From positions 1 to 32,057 of the forward strand of contig JAEOTE010000125.1 of assembly GCA_016839945.1 (NCBI GenBank): DNA of 32,057 nt, in the 5' to 3' direction. This DNA is from Candidatus Heimdallarchaeota archaeon. Its GTDB lineage: Archaea; Asgardarchaeota; Heimdallarchaeia; Heimdallarchaeales; Heimdallarchaeaceae. Shown piece by piece: positions 1 through 9,187 of the stretch (the first letter of the stretch is position 1; each line of letters opens with the position of its first letter). Below the pieces are notes generated by a model, which saw only the letters and a program-made list of their open reading frames with translations, did no database searches and was not told the origin of the DNA. The translations under genes were made by a program, and so were the position numbers.

Positions 1-2
1 AC

Positions 3-161
3 CAAACATCAGTTATGAAACTATTACATGATTTTAAAGAACTGGATGATGAAGTAGTACTGCAACGGATATATGATTTAGTTAATAAAGAGATTATCAA
101 AACAAGTGTAACCGATGATTACACTCAAACATTCTTTAGCTTGGATACAGATTTCTTTTAA
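3..161 (+). CDS. C-terminal end of a third longin/winged-helix receptor paralog (partial)
   Basis: Only the last ~52 codons are present; the gene begins before the window and stops with TAA at 159-161. The reading frame is the third one. The residues (a TSVMKLL...FKELDDEVVL...IYDLVNKEIIKT pattern) line up with the last ~40 residues of the protein ending at 7166 (TTVMVLL...INDFDDEVIL...IIELVKKEMIIT) and more loosely with the one ending at 3513. It is therefore most likely the tail of another copy of the large surface receptor described in the next two entries, namely its cytoplasmic winged-helix-like tip. The paralogy is seen directly. The assumption that the missing part has the same full architecture is inference. 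Confidence 0.75.
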   Translation, partial: QTSVMKLLHDFKELDDEVVLQRIYDLVNKEIIKTSVTDDYTQTFFSLDTDFF

Positions 162-173
162 TTGCTTTGCTAC

Positions 174-187
174 TTTAAATAAATATA
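174..187 (+). promoter_or_regulatory. TATA box of the first complete receptor gene
   Basis: An A/T-only tract (tttaaataaatata) follows the stop of the upstream paralog by 12 bases. A start of transcription about 26 bases downstream (~207) would leave a ~45-base leader with a GGGG purine tract at 242-245, eight bases before the ATG. This suggests each paralog has its own promoter rather than sharing one operon message. Confidence 0.5.
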
Positions 188-252
188 AATAAAAAAACAA
201 AAAACTATAACCATACTAAAGAAAAAGACTATAGACTATTCGGGGCAGTTCA

Positions 253-3200
253 ATGAGATTCCAGATAGGAAAAAACAGAAAATATGTTATTTTATTTCTA
301 ACGATATCATTACAGCTGTTAATTGTTTCATCTTCTTCTAACAATTTTTTATTGGTTCAAGCATCAAAATTTGAAGTTGAAAATCCAACGAAGTATGATT
401 CAAGTTTTTCAAATAATGTTTATCCAAATATATTTTCGAAAGAAGATATAAAGTACAACCCAATCAATAACGTTACTGGAGCAGGTTCAAGTTTTACAGC
501 AAAAGATATTTTGAATGTTTATGATGAACAGAATCTAAATTTGACATATAATGTTGGAAATGAAAATTTTGAAGATATTTATTTCATTAATCCAATCTCT
601 GGGTATACTCCTTATTCCCTACAATATAATTTAACAAGTATAACAGCAAAAACTGATTGGTATCCAGTTGAAAGCAATACTGATGGTACTGAAATTGAAA
701 TTGGATATAATGCAGATAGAATTGCTGCAGCACAGGCATTCGAAGTAAAATGGGACTATGCTTTATTTTTGGGTTCAAAAATCTATCTTAAGTATTTAGG
801 AAATACAGGAGCTCAGAATCTTGAATTAATTATAGTTAAAGCTGATGAAATTTCAGGTTATCCTAATATGAGTTATGAATATACAAATGACACAAATGAT
901 CCTTATAATAATGCTAATCAAATTCCTGAGAGTACAATAGATAACATTGTTTTCTACAATTTCACTGATGTAATTCTTGAAAGAGGTACATATTTTGTAG
1001 TAGCAAATGTTACTAATCCAGTAGCATCTGCTAAAAATTTTGATTGGTTTGGAAATACTCTAGGTGATGATGATGGAGATACTTATTTTAGATCACTTAA
1101 TGGTTCTTGGTCTTTAGAAGTTGCAACTGATTTAACATGCATTCCATTATTACTCCCATCAGATGAGTTTGGAAATCCTTTGGAAATTACAAATCCTTCT
1201 AATATTTATCTCCAAGATAATGGGGGGGATATTCTAAGTATTACTCACTCAATTACTTCAATAGGTAGTCACACTCTTACTAGTAATACTTCAGTGGAAA
1301 TCTCATTCAATAATTCTTATTCATTTAGTTTAGACAGAGCTGTATCTTCTAGTTATCAAGCTTTTAATTCCACTTATGGTGATTTCTCAATTTATTGGAA
1401 TTTAACATGGAGTGTAGAATTTGCTGATCCTTCTCCTTACTCTCTATACAACAGAACATTCTTAGTCTCTGTTCCAAATGACTGGTCATTAATTTCAACT
1501 TGTTATTATAATGAATCAGATATTCTTAGTTCAGTGAAAACTGCTGAAGGATATTTGTGTGGTTTTGGTTTTAATTCTTCAGCAGGAGATTTAAGACTGG
1601 AAACAACAAGCACAAACTACATCCAAAATCTGAATCTCATCAGAGATAGTTTACCCTCACAGTATTATTATTTAGGGTATTGGACAAATGATGGAGAGAC
1701 AGCTTTTGGTCATCCTGGATCTACAATTACAGCTGATCTTACTATAAGTAACGCAGTAACAACTGGAGAAATGAATTTCACAGTATGCAATCCTGATGGC
1801 ATTTTGTTACCTTTGAAAAGCTCTTTACCTGCTAATCTTTCATATGTTGATACAACAGAATATACTCAAAGTGGAATTACTTATTCAAGTCCAGGTATTT
1901 TTACTTCAAGCATAACATTTGATCCCTCAGTGTATGGAACAGAAGTTGTTGGTACTTGGTCAGCTTTTATTTATTGGAATAATGGAACTGAGGTAGGGAT
2001 TTTTTCTAAAGAGATATATGTTCAATGTGCTACTCGTTTCAATATCTCTTGGGAAGAAACTCCAGGTAATAATCAATGGTTATCTGATACTGAAGGATCT
2101 ATTCTACGTAAGAATGGTGATTTGCTAAATTTACGAGCTACTTATTCATCAATAAGTGAGCCTTATTTTGATGAGTATGGTCTTTCTATTCCTAATTCAA
2201 ATATTACATACTCAACAAGCTGGGGATTGTCAGGGAATTTCAGTAGTAATTATCCTAATTATAATCTGACATTTATCGCTTCAGCAACAGCAGGAATGCA
2301 TTCAATTGATGTAAATACGTATGATAGTTTCTGCGAACCTCATTCTCATTCATTAGATATCGAAATATTCAATATATATAGGATTGAACCTCGTGAAACC
2401 GATATTAAAGTAAATTCTACTGATAATTTAGTTATAGCATTTAGTATGATAAATGAAACAGATCCAGCTGAAGGAGTTATCTTCCCAGATTCGGTTGAGC
2501 TTTTAATTAATAGTAATCCTGTTTCTAGTGGTTTTTATACGCAAGATACTGAAGGTGATTATACTACACTTTCAATCAGGATAGGGACTTATGGTATAAC
2601 AGAAGGAACTGCGAATGTTACAATTTTAGTTACAAAAAGTAATTTTAGATCTGGATATTCTATTCAACCTGTTTCCTTTGATTTTGAGGTTCAAGTCTTC
2701 CCCGGTTCTACACCTTTTGAATTTCCATTTTATTACTACATAATTATTGGAGCTGGTATTTTAGTTATTTTCTTATTAACTATATCATTAATCTCTGTCT
2801 CTAGATCAAGAAAGAAAATTCCAACAACATTTGTTGATACAACAGATAAAGCAAAAATTGTTGGATTACTTGACAGTGTTTTATCAATGAAGAAGATTCT
2901 CTTTATCCATTCAGAAACAAGTCTCCCTGTTTATGATCTAGATATTGGCGAAAAAACAGAAGTTGATACAACATTGATTTCAGGTTTTCTCAGTGTTGTT
3001 GGACAAATGGGAAAAACAATAGGAGGTAGTGATACAGGTGATATTAGAAAGCTCGAATATAGAAATTTTGTAGTAAATGGTGTAAGCTCGGAAAATTATA
3101 CTGTTTTTCTCTTCACAACATCTGATATAATAAAAGAGTTTACTGCTAAACTTTTTGATTTAGTCATGTGGTTTAATTACACTTTTCCTATAAATCAGGA

Positions 3201-3513
3201 AGCTTGGGATGGTAACAAAGAAACATATGTAAAGAATAAAAGATTAATCGAAGATAAAATAGCTGACTCTTTATATTTATGGATTTATTTCCCACTTGAG
3301 GTAAATCCAAGAAAAGAAAGTGAAGTAAAGAAATTAAAAGAAGTAAATCCAAAAATAGTTGCATTCATAAAGAAAAAGAAACAAATAACTCTTAGCACTT
3401 TAATTACTAAATTCCAAGAACAATCTCTAGAAGCAGTTTTGACTTCGTTTTTCACAATGGTAAATAGTGGATATCTAAGAAGAAGACAATTTCAATCATT
3501 TACAAATACGTAA
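253..3513 (+). CDS. Giant single-pass surface receptor with cytoplasmic longin-like and winged-helix domains (copy 2)
   Basis: 1086 aa. A signal peptide (basic residues 2-10, hydrophobic core ~11-25, possible cleavage near residue 37) precedes an ~790-residue ectodomain rich in Asn, Ser, Thr and Tyr with many N-x-S/T sequons and a beta-sandwich look. Blocks shared with the next gene include PSVYGT (558-563), GTEVGIFSK and WEET (600-603). One membrane span lies at ~826-849, followed by a basic stop-transfer (RSRKK). The cytoplasmic part starts near residue 864. It contains a longin/roadblock-type beta-strand pair (KKILFIHSETSLPVYD, 880-895), a helix with a SGFL motif, further strands, a conserved WDG (985-987), and a winged-helix-like C-terminus (~1030-1086). 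The layout is that of a receptor or adhesin signalling to a GTPase-type partner inside the cell; ligand and partner are unknown. Confidence is high for topology and moderate for the longin call, which rests on pattern. Confidence 0.8.
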   Translation: MRFQIGKNRKYVILFLTISLQLLIVSSSSNNFLLVQASKFEVENPTKYDSSFSNNVYPNIFSKEDIKYNPINNVTGAGSSFTAKDILNVYDEQNLNLTYNVGNENFEDIYFINPISGYTPYSLQYNLTSITAKTDWYPVESNTDGTEIEIGYNADRIAAAQAFEVKWDYALFLGSKIYLKYLGNTGAQNLELIIVKADEISGYPNMSYEYTNDTNDPYNNANQIPESTIDNIVFYNFTDVILERGTYFVVANVTNPVASAKNFDWFGNTLGDDDGDTYFRSLNGSWSLEVATDLTCIPLLLPSDEFGNPLEITNPSNIYLQDNGGDILSITHSITSIGSHTLTSNTSVEISFNNSYSFSLDRAVSSSYQAFNSTYGDFSIYWNLTWSVEFADPSPYSLYNRTFLVSVPNDWSLISTCYYNESDILSSVKTAEGYLCGFGFNSSAGDLRLETTSTNYIQNLNLIRDSLPSQYYYLGYWTNDGETAFGHPGSTITADLTISNAVTTGEMNFTVCNPDGILLPLKSSLPANLSYVDTTEYTQSGITYSSPGIFTSSITFDPSVYGTEVVGTWSAFIYWNNGTEVGIFSKEIYVQCATRFNISWEETPGNNQWLSDTEGSILRKNGDLLNLRATYSSISEPYFDEYGLSIPNSNITYSTSWGLSGNFSSNYPNYNLTFIASATAGMHSIDVNTYDSFCEPHSHSLDIEIFNIYRIEPRETDIKVNSTDNLVIAFSMINETDPAEGVIFPDSVELLINSNPVSSGFYTQDTEGDYTTLSIRIGTYGITEGTANVTILVTKSNFRSGYSIQPVSFDFEVQVFPGSTPFEFPFYYYIIIGAGILVIFLLTISLISVSRSRKKIPTTFVDTTDKAKIVGLLDSVLSMKKILFIHSETSLPVYDLDIGEKTEVDTTLISGFLSVVGQMGKTIGGSDTGDIRKLEYRNFVVNGVSSENYTVFLFTTSDIIKEFTAKLFDLVMWFNYTFPINQEAWDGNKETYVKNKRLIEDKIADSLYLWIYFPLEVNPRKESEVKKLKEVNPKIVAFIKKKKQITLSTLITKFQEQSLEAVLTSFFTMVNSGYLRRRQFQSFTNT

Positions 3514-3565
3514 TCTGTTTTTGAACCCTTTCTTACCTTAAAACGATTGCTCAATACAATAAAAA

Positions 3566-3575
3566 TTTAAATAAT
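3566..3575 (+). promoter_or_regulatory. TATA box of receptor copy 3
   Basis: The tract tttaaataat sits between the two receptor genes. It predicts transcription from ~3596 and a ~22-base leader carrying GGGG at 3606-3609, eight bases ahead of the TTG start at 3618. That purine tract supports TTG as the initiation codon. Confidence 0.5.
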
Positions 3576-3617
3576 AATTCTTAAGGTTAAGAAAAGAAAG
3601 GTACTGGGGTTTGTCAT

Positions 3618-6600
3618 TTGGATTCAAATTTATCAAGTGCTAAGAGAATAATTAACCGAGTATTCACTGTGTATTTATTGGTTTTAATCACTTTATCTAC
3701 AATCAGCTATTCTACTTTGGGTAGTCAAACTAACAATTATTTTAACATTACAAGTAATCCAGATTCATTTACGAATATATTTCAGAATGATTTTAACGAT
3801 AAGATAAAATTCCAGGGTAGTGGTTATGATTATACTCCAATAGCTAGCATCATTTTTAATGGTAGCACTTTTTCAACTAGTGAAAATATGGATGTAGAAC
3901 ATTCTATTATTACATCTACAAAGTATGTGAATCCAACAACTCGTTCAGCTAGTTTAGATATTCCTGCTCCAACTGGATACTCGGATGTTTCATTGGATTA
4001 TAATATAACGAACATTGTAACTATAGAAGACTATTATAGAATAGAAGAAGTGGGGACAGCTCCTTATGAATTGAATAAAGATCAAGATATTGCTTTAGCA
4101 CAAGAATTTGAAGTGTTCTGGGATTATGCGATCTTCACTGGGGCTAATATGACTTTCGACAATAATCGCGTTGGTGATTTTGGGACCTATCAAATGGATT
4201 TGTTCATTGTTAATTCTACTGGTTCAGCTCCAAATGTGACTGATGTATCAAATGTTTTGAGTTATTGCCTTTCTTCCCCGTTTAACGAAAGTAACTATAG
4301 CATTCTTGATGATACAATGAAATTCTATGATTTTGAGGATATAATTCTTGTAAAAGGCAAATATTTTGTTGTAGCAAATCTCACTGTAATTGATTCAGGA
4401 AATGATAGTGAATTTATCTGGGGAGGAAAAACAGGAACTAAAGATTCTGAAACCTATTTCAGAGACAATGGAGGTTCATGGAGTGCTGGTGTGAATGTTG
4501 ATTTATCATTATTTGCAAAATTACTTCCATCAGATGAATCAGGTTTTCCTTTAACAATTACAGATCCAACTACTATAGAACTTGAAGATGATGGTAGCCC
4601 AGTATCTTCATTAACAGGTTCAATTACAAGTGGTTCTCACACATTAACAAGTAATACTTCCGTACAAATAAGTTATGAGAACAATTATGTTTTTCAAAGG
4701 TTATATGTAAGCAATTCAGAGATAATGGCATCCAACTCTAGTTATCTAGATTACACAAATCAATGGAATGTTAGTTTTGATATAATTGAAGAAGTCGATA
4801 CAATATACACAAACATTAACAGGACTCTTCTAATTCCAACTCCTGATGATTGGGAATCAATAACTTTTTCACTTTATTGGAATAGCTCTTTGCTTTATTC
4901 AGAAAGAGTTAATGATGGGTATGAATTTTACCTTAATGATTCCATTTATGGTGGAAGTTTTGTTCTTAGAACAGAAAGTCCTAATTATATTCAAAATCCT
5001 ACTTTTTCAGATGATGTGGAAGTAACAGAAAATTATGTTTTAGGAACTTGGACTCCTCATCCAACAGGAGATAATGCTACTGGAATACCCGGTTCAACTA
5101 TTTTTACGGAAGCAGGAGTAAAGAATATTTCTACAAGCGGTGGAACATTTAATTTCACCTTATTCAATAGTAATGGAGAAATTATTCAACAAAAAAATTA
5201 TACAGAATTACTTACAATAGATCTAATCTATAATGATGTCTCTAATTATTCGGGTATTGGTTATATTGATGGAAGTGTTTACAAACATAATATAACTATT
5301 GATCCTTCAGTATATGGAACTGATGTAGAAGGTTATTGGACAGCTGTTGTATTCTGGCAAAATGGAACTGAAGTAGGAATGTTTTCGAAAAGAATAGCAG
5401 TTGAAAAACCTACCTTAGCAGAATTTGAATGGGAAGAAACTTTAGGCCTGAATGACTGGACTAATGATACATTTGTTGAACTTAAAAGAATAAACGGTCA
5501 TGGTATAGATGCTAATATTAAATACTATAACACAAGTGATCCATTTTTCACAGGCGTTGGTTCTGAAATTCCAAGCGCAATAGTGTATTATAATGCCACT
5601 TGGGGAGATTCTGGATTATTCAATTTTGGAGCTTCTGAATACAATAAAGATATTATGACTAATGCATTGATTGGAACGTATAATATTAGTTTAACTGCAT
5701 CTGGCCCATTTCTAGAAACACATACAATTGAGTTCTCAATAAAAATAATCCATCAATTTGATATTAATCCAGAAAGAAATAATTATTATGTTAATTATAC
5801 AAATTCTCTCAATGTTAGGTTTGGCTTAAGAGATATTTCTTATGGAAATGAACTAATCACTCCTGATACACTAGATCTAGTTCTTAATGGGAATCCATTA
5901 ACACTATCAAATTATTCCTATGGTTATACTGACAATCTCATTGATATTTTACTAAACACTAACAGTTTAGGACTCGATATAGGAGATCACGAACTGGAAA
6001 TAACGGTTACAAAAAACGATTTTGTTGCTGATTATGGTGTAATTTCAACAAGTACGAGTACCACTATTACAGTAACAGAAATTCCAACTATGATTGAAGT
6101 TGTAGATATCGAAACTGAATTAGACATCAATACTCAATCATCTCTTTCCTTCAAAATTATTGATACCAATCATTCTGCTGATATCTCTGGTGCATCATTT
6201 GATGTAATTTTTGATCTCCCTGAAGTTGAGCTAATAGAAAAGCACGAAACAAATGGAATTTATACTATAACTTTCAGAGTTAATGAACCAACAAAAGCAA
6301 CGCTAAACATTTACCTAAATATAACAAAATCAGGATATGAAACAAAATTAAATTATCGAATACCAGAAGCAATAACGATAGATATTCCTGGACCTGGAAT
6401 ACCTCTAGGAGTTCTAGTAGCGTTAATAGCAGTAGCTGTCGTAATAGGTGGAGGAGCTGGTACTTTCTTCTTTTTAAGAGCAAGAAGAAGAACAAGACAA
6501 AGACTGTTAATTGAAAAGAAAGAAAAAGCAAGAAATCTTTTCCAAAGTGCGTTTATGATTAGGAAAATACTTGTTGTACATCATGAGACAAGTCTTCCAG

Positions 6601-7166
6601 TTTATGAAATGAGTATGGAAGAAAATATCGGTTTAGATTCCTCAATGATTACTGGAGTATTGCAAGCAATTTCCTCAATAGGAATGGAAATGATTGGAGC
6701 TCCAACAGGAGTTAAGAAAATAGAATATTATGGTTTTGTAGTTACAAGTGCTTATAGTGGTGCTTACACAAGCTATGTGTTTTCAGAAACTGAATTAGAT
6801 CCTGAAATTGTAAAAGGTGTATCAAATCTAGCAAAATGGTTTGACGTTATATTTGGTTATGATTCAGAGCAGTGGGATGGTTCAATGGATCTATTCAATG
6901 AGTATAAAGATACCATAAATGAAAAGGTGTTTCAAGAGCTATATCTTTGGTTAGTTTATCCAATTGAACTAGCACCTGACACAATGAGAAAATATGAAAG
7001 TTTCTCTCCAATAAACAAGATGATTGTTGACTTCATTAATAGTAAGGAGAAAACCACAGTTATGGTACTGTTGGACAATATAAATGATTTTGATGATGAA
7101 GTAATTCTTAGTAATATAATTGAATTAGTAAAGAAAGAGATGATAATTACTCACACAAATGATTAA
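3618..7166 (+). CDS. Giant single-pass surface receptor with cytoplasmic longin-like and winged-helix domains (copy 3)
   Basis: 1182 aa, paralogous along its whole length to the preceding gene. Matching blocks are the signal peptide (hydrophobic ~16-31), YFVVANLT, LLPSDE, SGSHTLTSNTSV, PSVYGT (563-568), GTEVGMFSK and WEET (605-608). It carries an extra ~100-residue beta-type module (about 815-920) just before the membrane span, which explains its greater length. The span (~927-950, Gly/Val/Ala rich) is followed by an Arg-rich stretch and the longin-like domain (RKILVVHHETSLPVYE, with LPVYE at 993-997), a conserved WDG (1086-1088) and the winged-helix-like tail. It starts with TTG, and no better in-frame start fits the signal peptide. 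Likely a cell-surface receptor or adhesin whose cytosolic end docks with the trafficking or GTPase machinery (inference). Ectodomain sequons suggest N-glycosylation. Confidence 0.8.
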   Translation: MDSNLSSAKRIINRVFTVYLLVLITLSTISYSTLGSQTNNYFNITSNPDSFTNIFQNDFNDKIKFQGSGYDYTPIASIIFNGSTFSTSENMDVEHSIITSTKYVNPTTRSASLDIPAPTGYSDVSLDYNITNIVTIEDYYRIEEVGTAPYELNKDQDIALAQEFEVFWDYAIFTGANMTFDNNRVGDFGTYQMDLFIVNSTGSAPNVTDVSNVLSYCLSSPFNESNYSILDDTMKFYDFEDIILVKGKYFVVANLTVIDSGNDSEFIWGGKTGTKDSETYFRDNGGSWSAGVNVDLSLFAKLLPSDESGFPLTITDPTTIELEDDGSPVSSLTGSITSGSHTLTSNTSVQISYENNYVFQRLYVSNSEIMASNSSYLDYTNQWNVSFDIIEEVDTIYTNINRTLLIPTPDDWESITFSLYWNSSLLYSERVNDGYEFYLNDSIYGGSFVLRTESPNYIQNPTFSDDVEVTENYVLGTWTPHPTGDNATGIPGSTIFTEAGVKNISTSGGTFNFTLFNSNGEIIQQKNYTELLTIDLIYNDVSNYSGIGYIDGSVYKHNITIDPSVYGTDVEGYWTAVVFWQNGTEVGMFSKRIAVEKPTLAEFEWEETLGLNDWTNDTFVELKRINGHGIDANIKYYNTSDPFFTGVGSEIPSAIVYYNATWGDSGLFNFGASEYNKDIMTNALIGTYNISLTASGPFLETHTIEFSIKIIHQFDINPERNNYYVNYTNSLNVRFGLRDISYGNELITPDTLDLVLNGNPLTLSNYSYGYTDNLIDILLNTNSLGLDIGDHELEITVTKNDFVADYGVISTSTSTTITVTEIPTMIEVVDIETELDINTQSSLSFKIIDTNHSADISGASFDVIFDLPEVELIEKHETNGIYTITFRVNEPTKATLNIYLNITKSGYETKLNYRIPEAITIDIPGPGIPLGVLVALIAVAVVIGGGAGTFFFLRARRRTRQRLLIEKKEKARNLFQSAFMIRKILVVHHETSLPVYEMSMEENIGLDSSMITGVLQAISSIGMEMIGAPTGVKKIEYYGFVVTSAYSGAYTSYVFSETELDPEIVKGVSNLAKWFDVIFGYDSEQWDGSMDLFNEYKDTINEKVFQELYLWLVYPIELAPDTMRKYESFSPINKMIVDFINSKEKTTVMVLLDNINDFDDEVILSNIIELVKKEMIITHTND

Positions 7167-7184
7167 ATTTCTTTCATCTCAGAA

Positions 7185-7191
7185 TTTTTTT
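7185..7191 (+). terminator. Possible T-tract terminator after receptor copy 3
   Basis: Seven consecutive T residues lie ~20 bases past the stop codon at 7166. Archaeal RNA polymerase stops on T-rich tracts without needing a hairpin. The next gene has its own TATA box, which fits. Confidence 0.35.
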
Positions 7192-7207
7192 CTTAATTAT
7201 ACTAACA

Positions 7208-7215
7208 GATATATA
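7208..7215 (+). promoter_or_regulatory. TATA box of the DsrE-like gene
   Basis: The tract gatatata lies 41-48 bases ahead of the ATG at 7256, predicting a leader of ~18 bases. That leader contains GGTGA at 7246-7250, five bases before the start. The GGTGA-type site recurs before several starts in this window. Confidence 0.45.
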
Positions 7216-7255
7216 CATACACTTTCATCAGTATAGATAACAATTGGTGATTTAA

Positions 7256-7594
7256 ATGAAAAAATTGTTATTTGTTATTTGGACTGATAATAAAGGAATT
7301 TTTACACATATCATGATGAATGTTTTGGATTTAAATGAAAAAGGATATGAAGTTGGTATTGTCTTTGAAAGCGAAGGATGCAAACTAGTGCTTCATTATG
7401 ATGAGAATGAAAACGATAAATTTGAAAAAATAAAGAAACTAAACTTAGTAGCGTCCGTTTGCAAAGTTTGTGCAAAAGGAATGGGAGCTCTTGAGTCAGC
7501 TGAAAAACAAAATCTTCCAATACATGATGATTTGTTTGGTCATACTCCTCTCGAAAAATGGATTGCAAATGGTTACGAATTAATTTCAGTTTAA
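7256..7594 (+). CDS. Small DsrE/F-like protein
   Basis: 112 aa, soluble. The N-terminus is a strand (KKLLFVIWT) followed by an amphipathic helix and a second strand (YEVGIVFES), then a Cys-containing segment (C69-x2-C72, in CKVCAKGMGA) and a final strand. This order is typical of the DsrE/DsrF/YchN-like fold, whose members often carry a conserved Cys used in sulfur relay or in small-molecule binding. There is a further Cys at position 42. The two closely spaced cysteines could be redox active or hold a metal. No sulfur-relay partner genes lie nearby, so the substrate cannot be guessed. It stands alone with its own promoter, ribosome site and downstream T-tract. The family call is moderate and rests on fold pattern. 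Confidence 0.5.
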   Translation: MKKLLFVIWTDNKGIFTHIMMNVLDLNEKGYEVGIVFESEGCKLVLHYDENENDKFEKIKKLNLVASVCKVCAKGMGALESAEKQNLPIHDDLFGHTPLEKWIANGYELISV

Positions 7595-7610
7595 TAATTT
7601 TCTTCACTAC

Positions 7611-7620
7611 TTTTTCTTTT
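7611..7620 (+). terminator. T-rich terminator after the DsrE-like gene
   Basis: The tract tttttctttt begins 16 bases past the stop codon and precedes the TATA box of the next gene. It fits archaeal T-tract termination. Confidence 0.35.
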
Positions 7621-7630
7621 ATTAGGTTAA

Positions 7631-7640
7631 TCTTTAAATA
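7631..7640 (+). promoter_or_regulatory. TATA box of the glycerophosphodiesterase gene
   Basis: tctttaaata lies about 33 bases ahead of the ATG at 7669, predicting a leader of only ~7 bases. The message would be nearly leaderless, and no purine-rich ribosome site precedes the start. Confidence 0.45.
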
Positions 7641-7668
7641 GAATCGTTTCTATAAAAAAGAAGTTCAA

Positions 7669-9183
7669 ATGTTGAAACATAAAGAAGGAAAAAAATGGAT
7701 TGTAGCTTTCTTCACTCTATTCTTGAGTGTAGTTGTTTTTGAATCATTATTCTTACTTCTAATTCCTATGCATTGGGAGTTTAATGATTTCTTATCAGAT
7801 ACCTTAGGTATTAATACTAATTACGCCCTTATAATCATACTAATATTTTGTATTCCACTAATATATTCTATTTTCTTTTTAGTAAGAAATTTGATTTTCA
7901 TTAAAAGGGAAGATAAAACAGATCCTGCTCTAGTAAATAAGATATTATCGATTTTGCTTTTTGTAATCACAATAGCTTTGCTTATTACTCTCATTCTTCT
8001 GTTTGGTGAAGATTCTGTAATAATTATACAGCTTTTAGAATATTATAGTATATTTCTTTTTATGGTAATAATTGTTGGATTTATTGTACTATTATATCCT
8101 CTAGTACCTGAAATAATTAGATTTATCAAGAAACCTGTTAAACCTTTATTTCAACCAAAAGCTAAGAAATACACAATCCTGTCATTCTTCTTTTTGTTTT
8201 ATATATGGATCCTAGTTATGCCTATAATCTTTCCACCAACAAACGTAATTAAAGGAGAACTTCCCCCAAAACCGTTGATAATAGCTCATAGAGGTGGAGC
8301 ACATTATGCTCCAGAAAATACATTAGCTGCAGGGATTTACACATCAAATATCCAAGCTGCAGGCTGGGAAATAGATGTAAGAATTAGTAATGACGGAATC
8401 CCCTTCCTAATGCATGATGATACTTTGGAAAGAACTACTAATGTTTCTGAAGAATTTCCAAGTCGTATTGATAATAGATCAGAGACATTCACCATTTCTG
8501 AACTTAAACAACTTAATGCTGGTAAATGGTTTGTAGACAATGATCCTCATGACACTATAAAGAAGGGGAGAGTTCCGAGCTCTTTAATTGAAATCTACAA
8601 TGTTGCAACTATTCCGACCTTAGAAGAAGCTTTGAATTTTTCACGAGATAATAACCTAATAATTAATGTTGACTTTTATGGTCCTAAAAATGATCATCCA
8701 TACTATAATCAGTACTTCAATACTTGCTTCTCAGTACTAGCAAATGCTGGAATAGATGAATTGATATGGTTGACATCATATAATGAGGAATGGTTAGAAT
8801 ATACAATGAATAATGCACCTAATATGAAAGCAGTTCTCTCAGTAGGTCTTTCTGATAATGTAAACTTGGAAGAATTCAAAAACTCAGGATATGATATGAT
8901 TAACACACATCATGGAAGATCAAATAGACTCTATAGAGCTGCAGCTGAAGATGGCATCTCAATAAATGTGTGGACAGTTGACCTTTCATCCAGATTTCAA
9001 CAGGTGTGGACTCTGGGAGTAACATCAGTAACAACGAATGAGCCAATTGTTTTTATTGAGATGGCTAAACCTAATTGGATAATTCAAAGACCAATTTACA
9101 TAGTTATTTGGCTATTAGTTGACTTAATTGGTGTTAGTTCAATTTTAGTTGCCAGGTATATTAGAAGTAAAAAACAAATATAG
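7669..9183 (+). CDS. Membrane-anchored glycerophosphodiester phosphodiesterase (GDPD family)
   Basis: 504 aa. Five membrane spans (about 10-32, 52-74, 90-110, 120-145, 167-187) precede a GDPD domain of ~270 residues, and one more span (~478-497) closes the protein. The active-site signature is complete: HRGG with His207 and Arg208, APENT 214-218, metal ligands Glu234 and Asp236 in EIDVR, and the second catalytic His249 in MHDD, followed by LERTTN. A late VTTNEP completes the TIM-barrel motif set. The positive-inside rule puts the catalytic domain outside the cell. The family hydrolyses glycerophosphodiesters to glycerol phosphate and an alcohol. In an archaeon with ether lipids the natural substrate may be polar-lipid headgroup material or imported glycerophosphodiesters (inference). 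Six spans around GDPD resemble bacterial YqiK/GlpQ-type membrane fusions. Confidence 0.88.
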   Translation: MLKHKEGKKWIVAFFTLFLSVVVFESLFLLLIPMHWEFNDFLSDTLGINTNYALIIILIFCIPLIYSIFFLVRNLIFIKREDKTDPALVNKILSILLFVITIALLITLILLFGEDSVIIIQLLEYYSIFLFMVIIVGFIVLLYPLVPEIIRFIKKPVKPLFQPKAKKYTILSFFFLFYIWILVMPIIFPPTNVIKGELPPKPLIIAHRGGAHYAPENTLAAGIYTSNIQAAGWEIDVRISNDGIPFLMHDDTLERTTNVSEEFPSRIDNRSETFTISELKQLNAGKWFVDNDPHDTIKKGRVPSSLIEIYNVATIPTLEEALNFSRDNNLIINVDFYGPKNDHPYYNQYFNTCFSVLANAGIDELIWLTSYNEEWLEYTMNNAPNMKAVLSVGLSDNVNLEEFKNSGYDMINTHHGRSNRLYRAAAEDGISINVWTVDLSSRFQQVWTLGVTSVTTNEPIVFIEMAKPNWIIQRPIYIVIWLLVDLIGVSSILVARYIRSKKQI

Positions 9184-9187
9184 TTCA

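Noticed and set aside
6280..6531. Minus-strand ORF of 83 codons, very rich in Leu and Phe
   Set aside because: It is antisense to the membrane span and basic region of receptor copy 3; the composition is that expected of a shadow frame, and no ribosome site or promoter precedes it.
7311..7607. Minus-strand ORF of 98 codons over the small DsrE-like gene
   Set aside because: The plus-strand gene has a TATA box, a GGTGA site and a sensible fold pattern; the antisense frame has His/Leu/Phe-rich low-sense composition.
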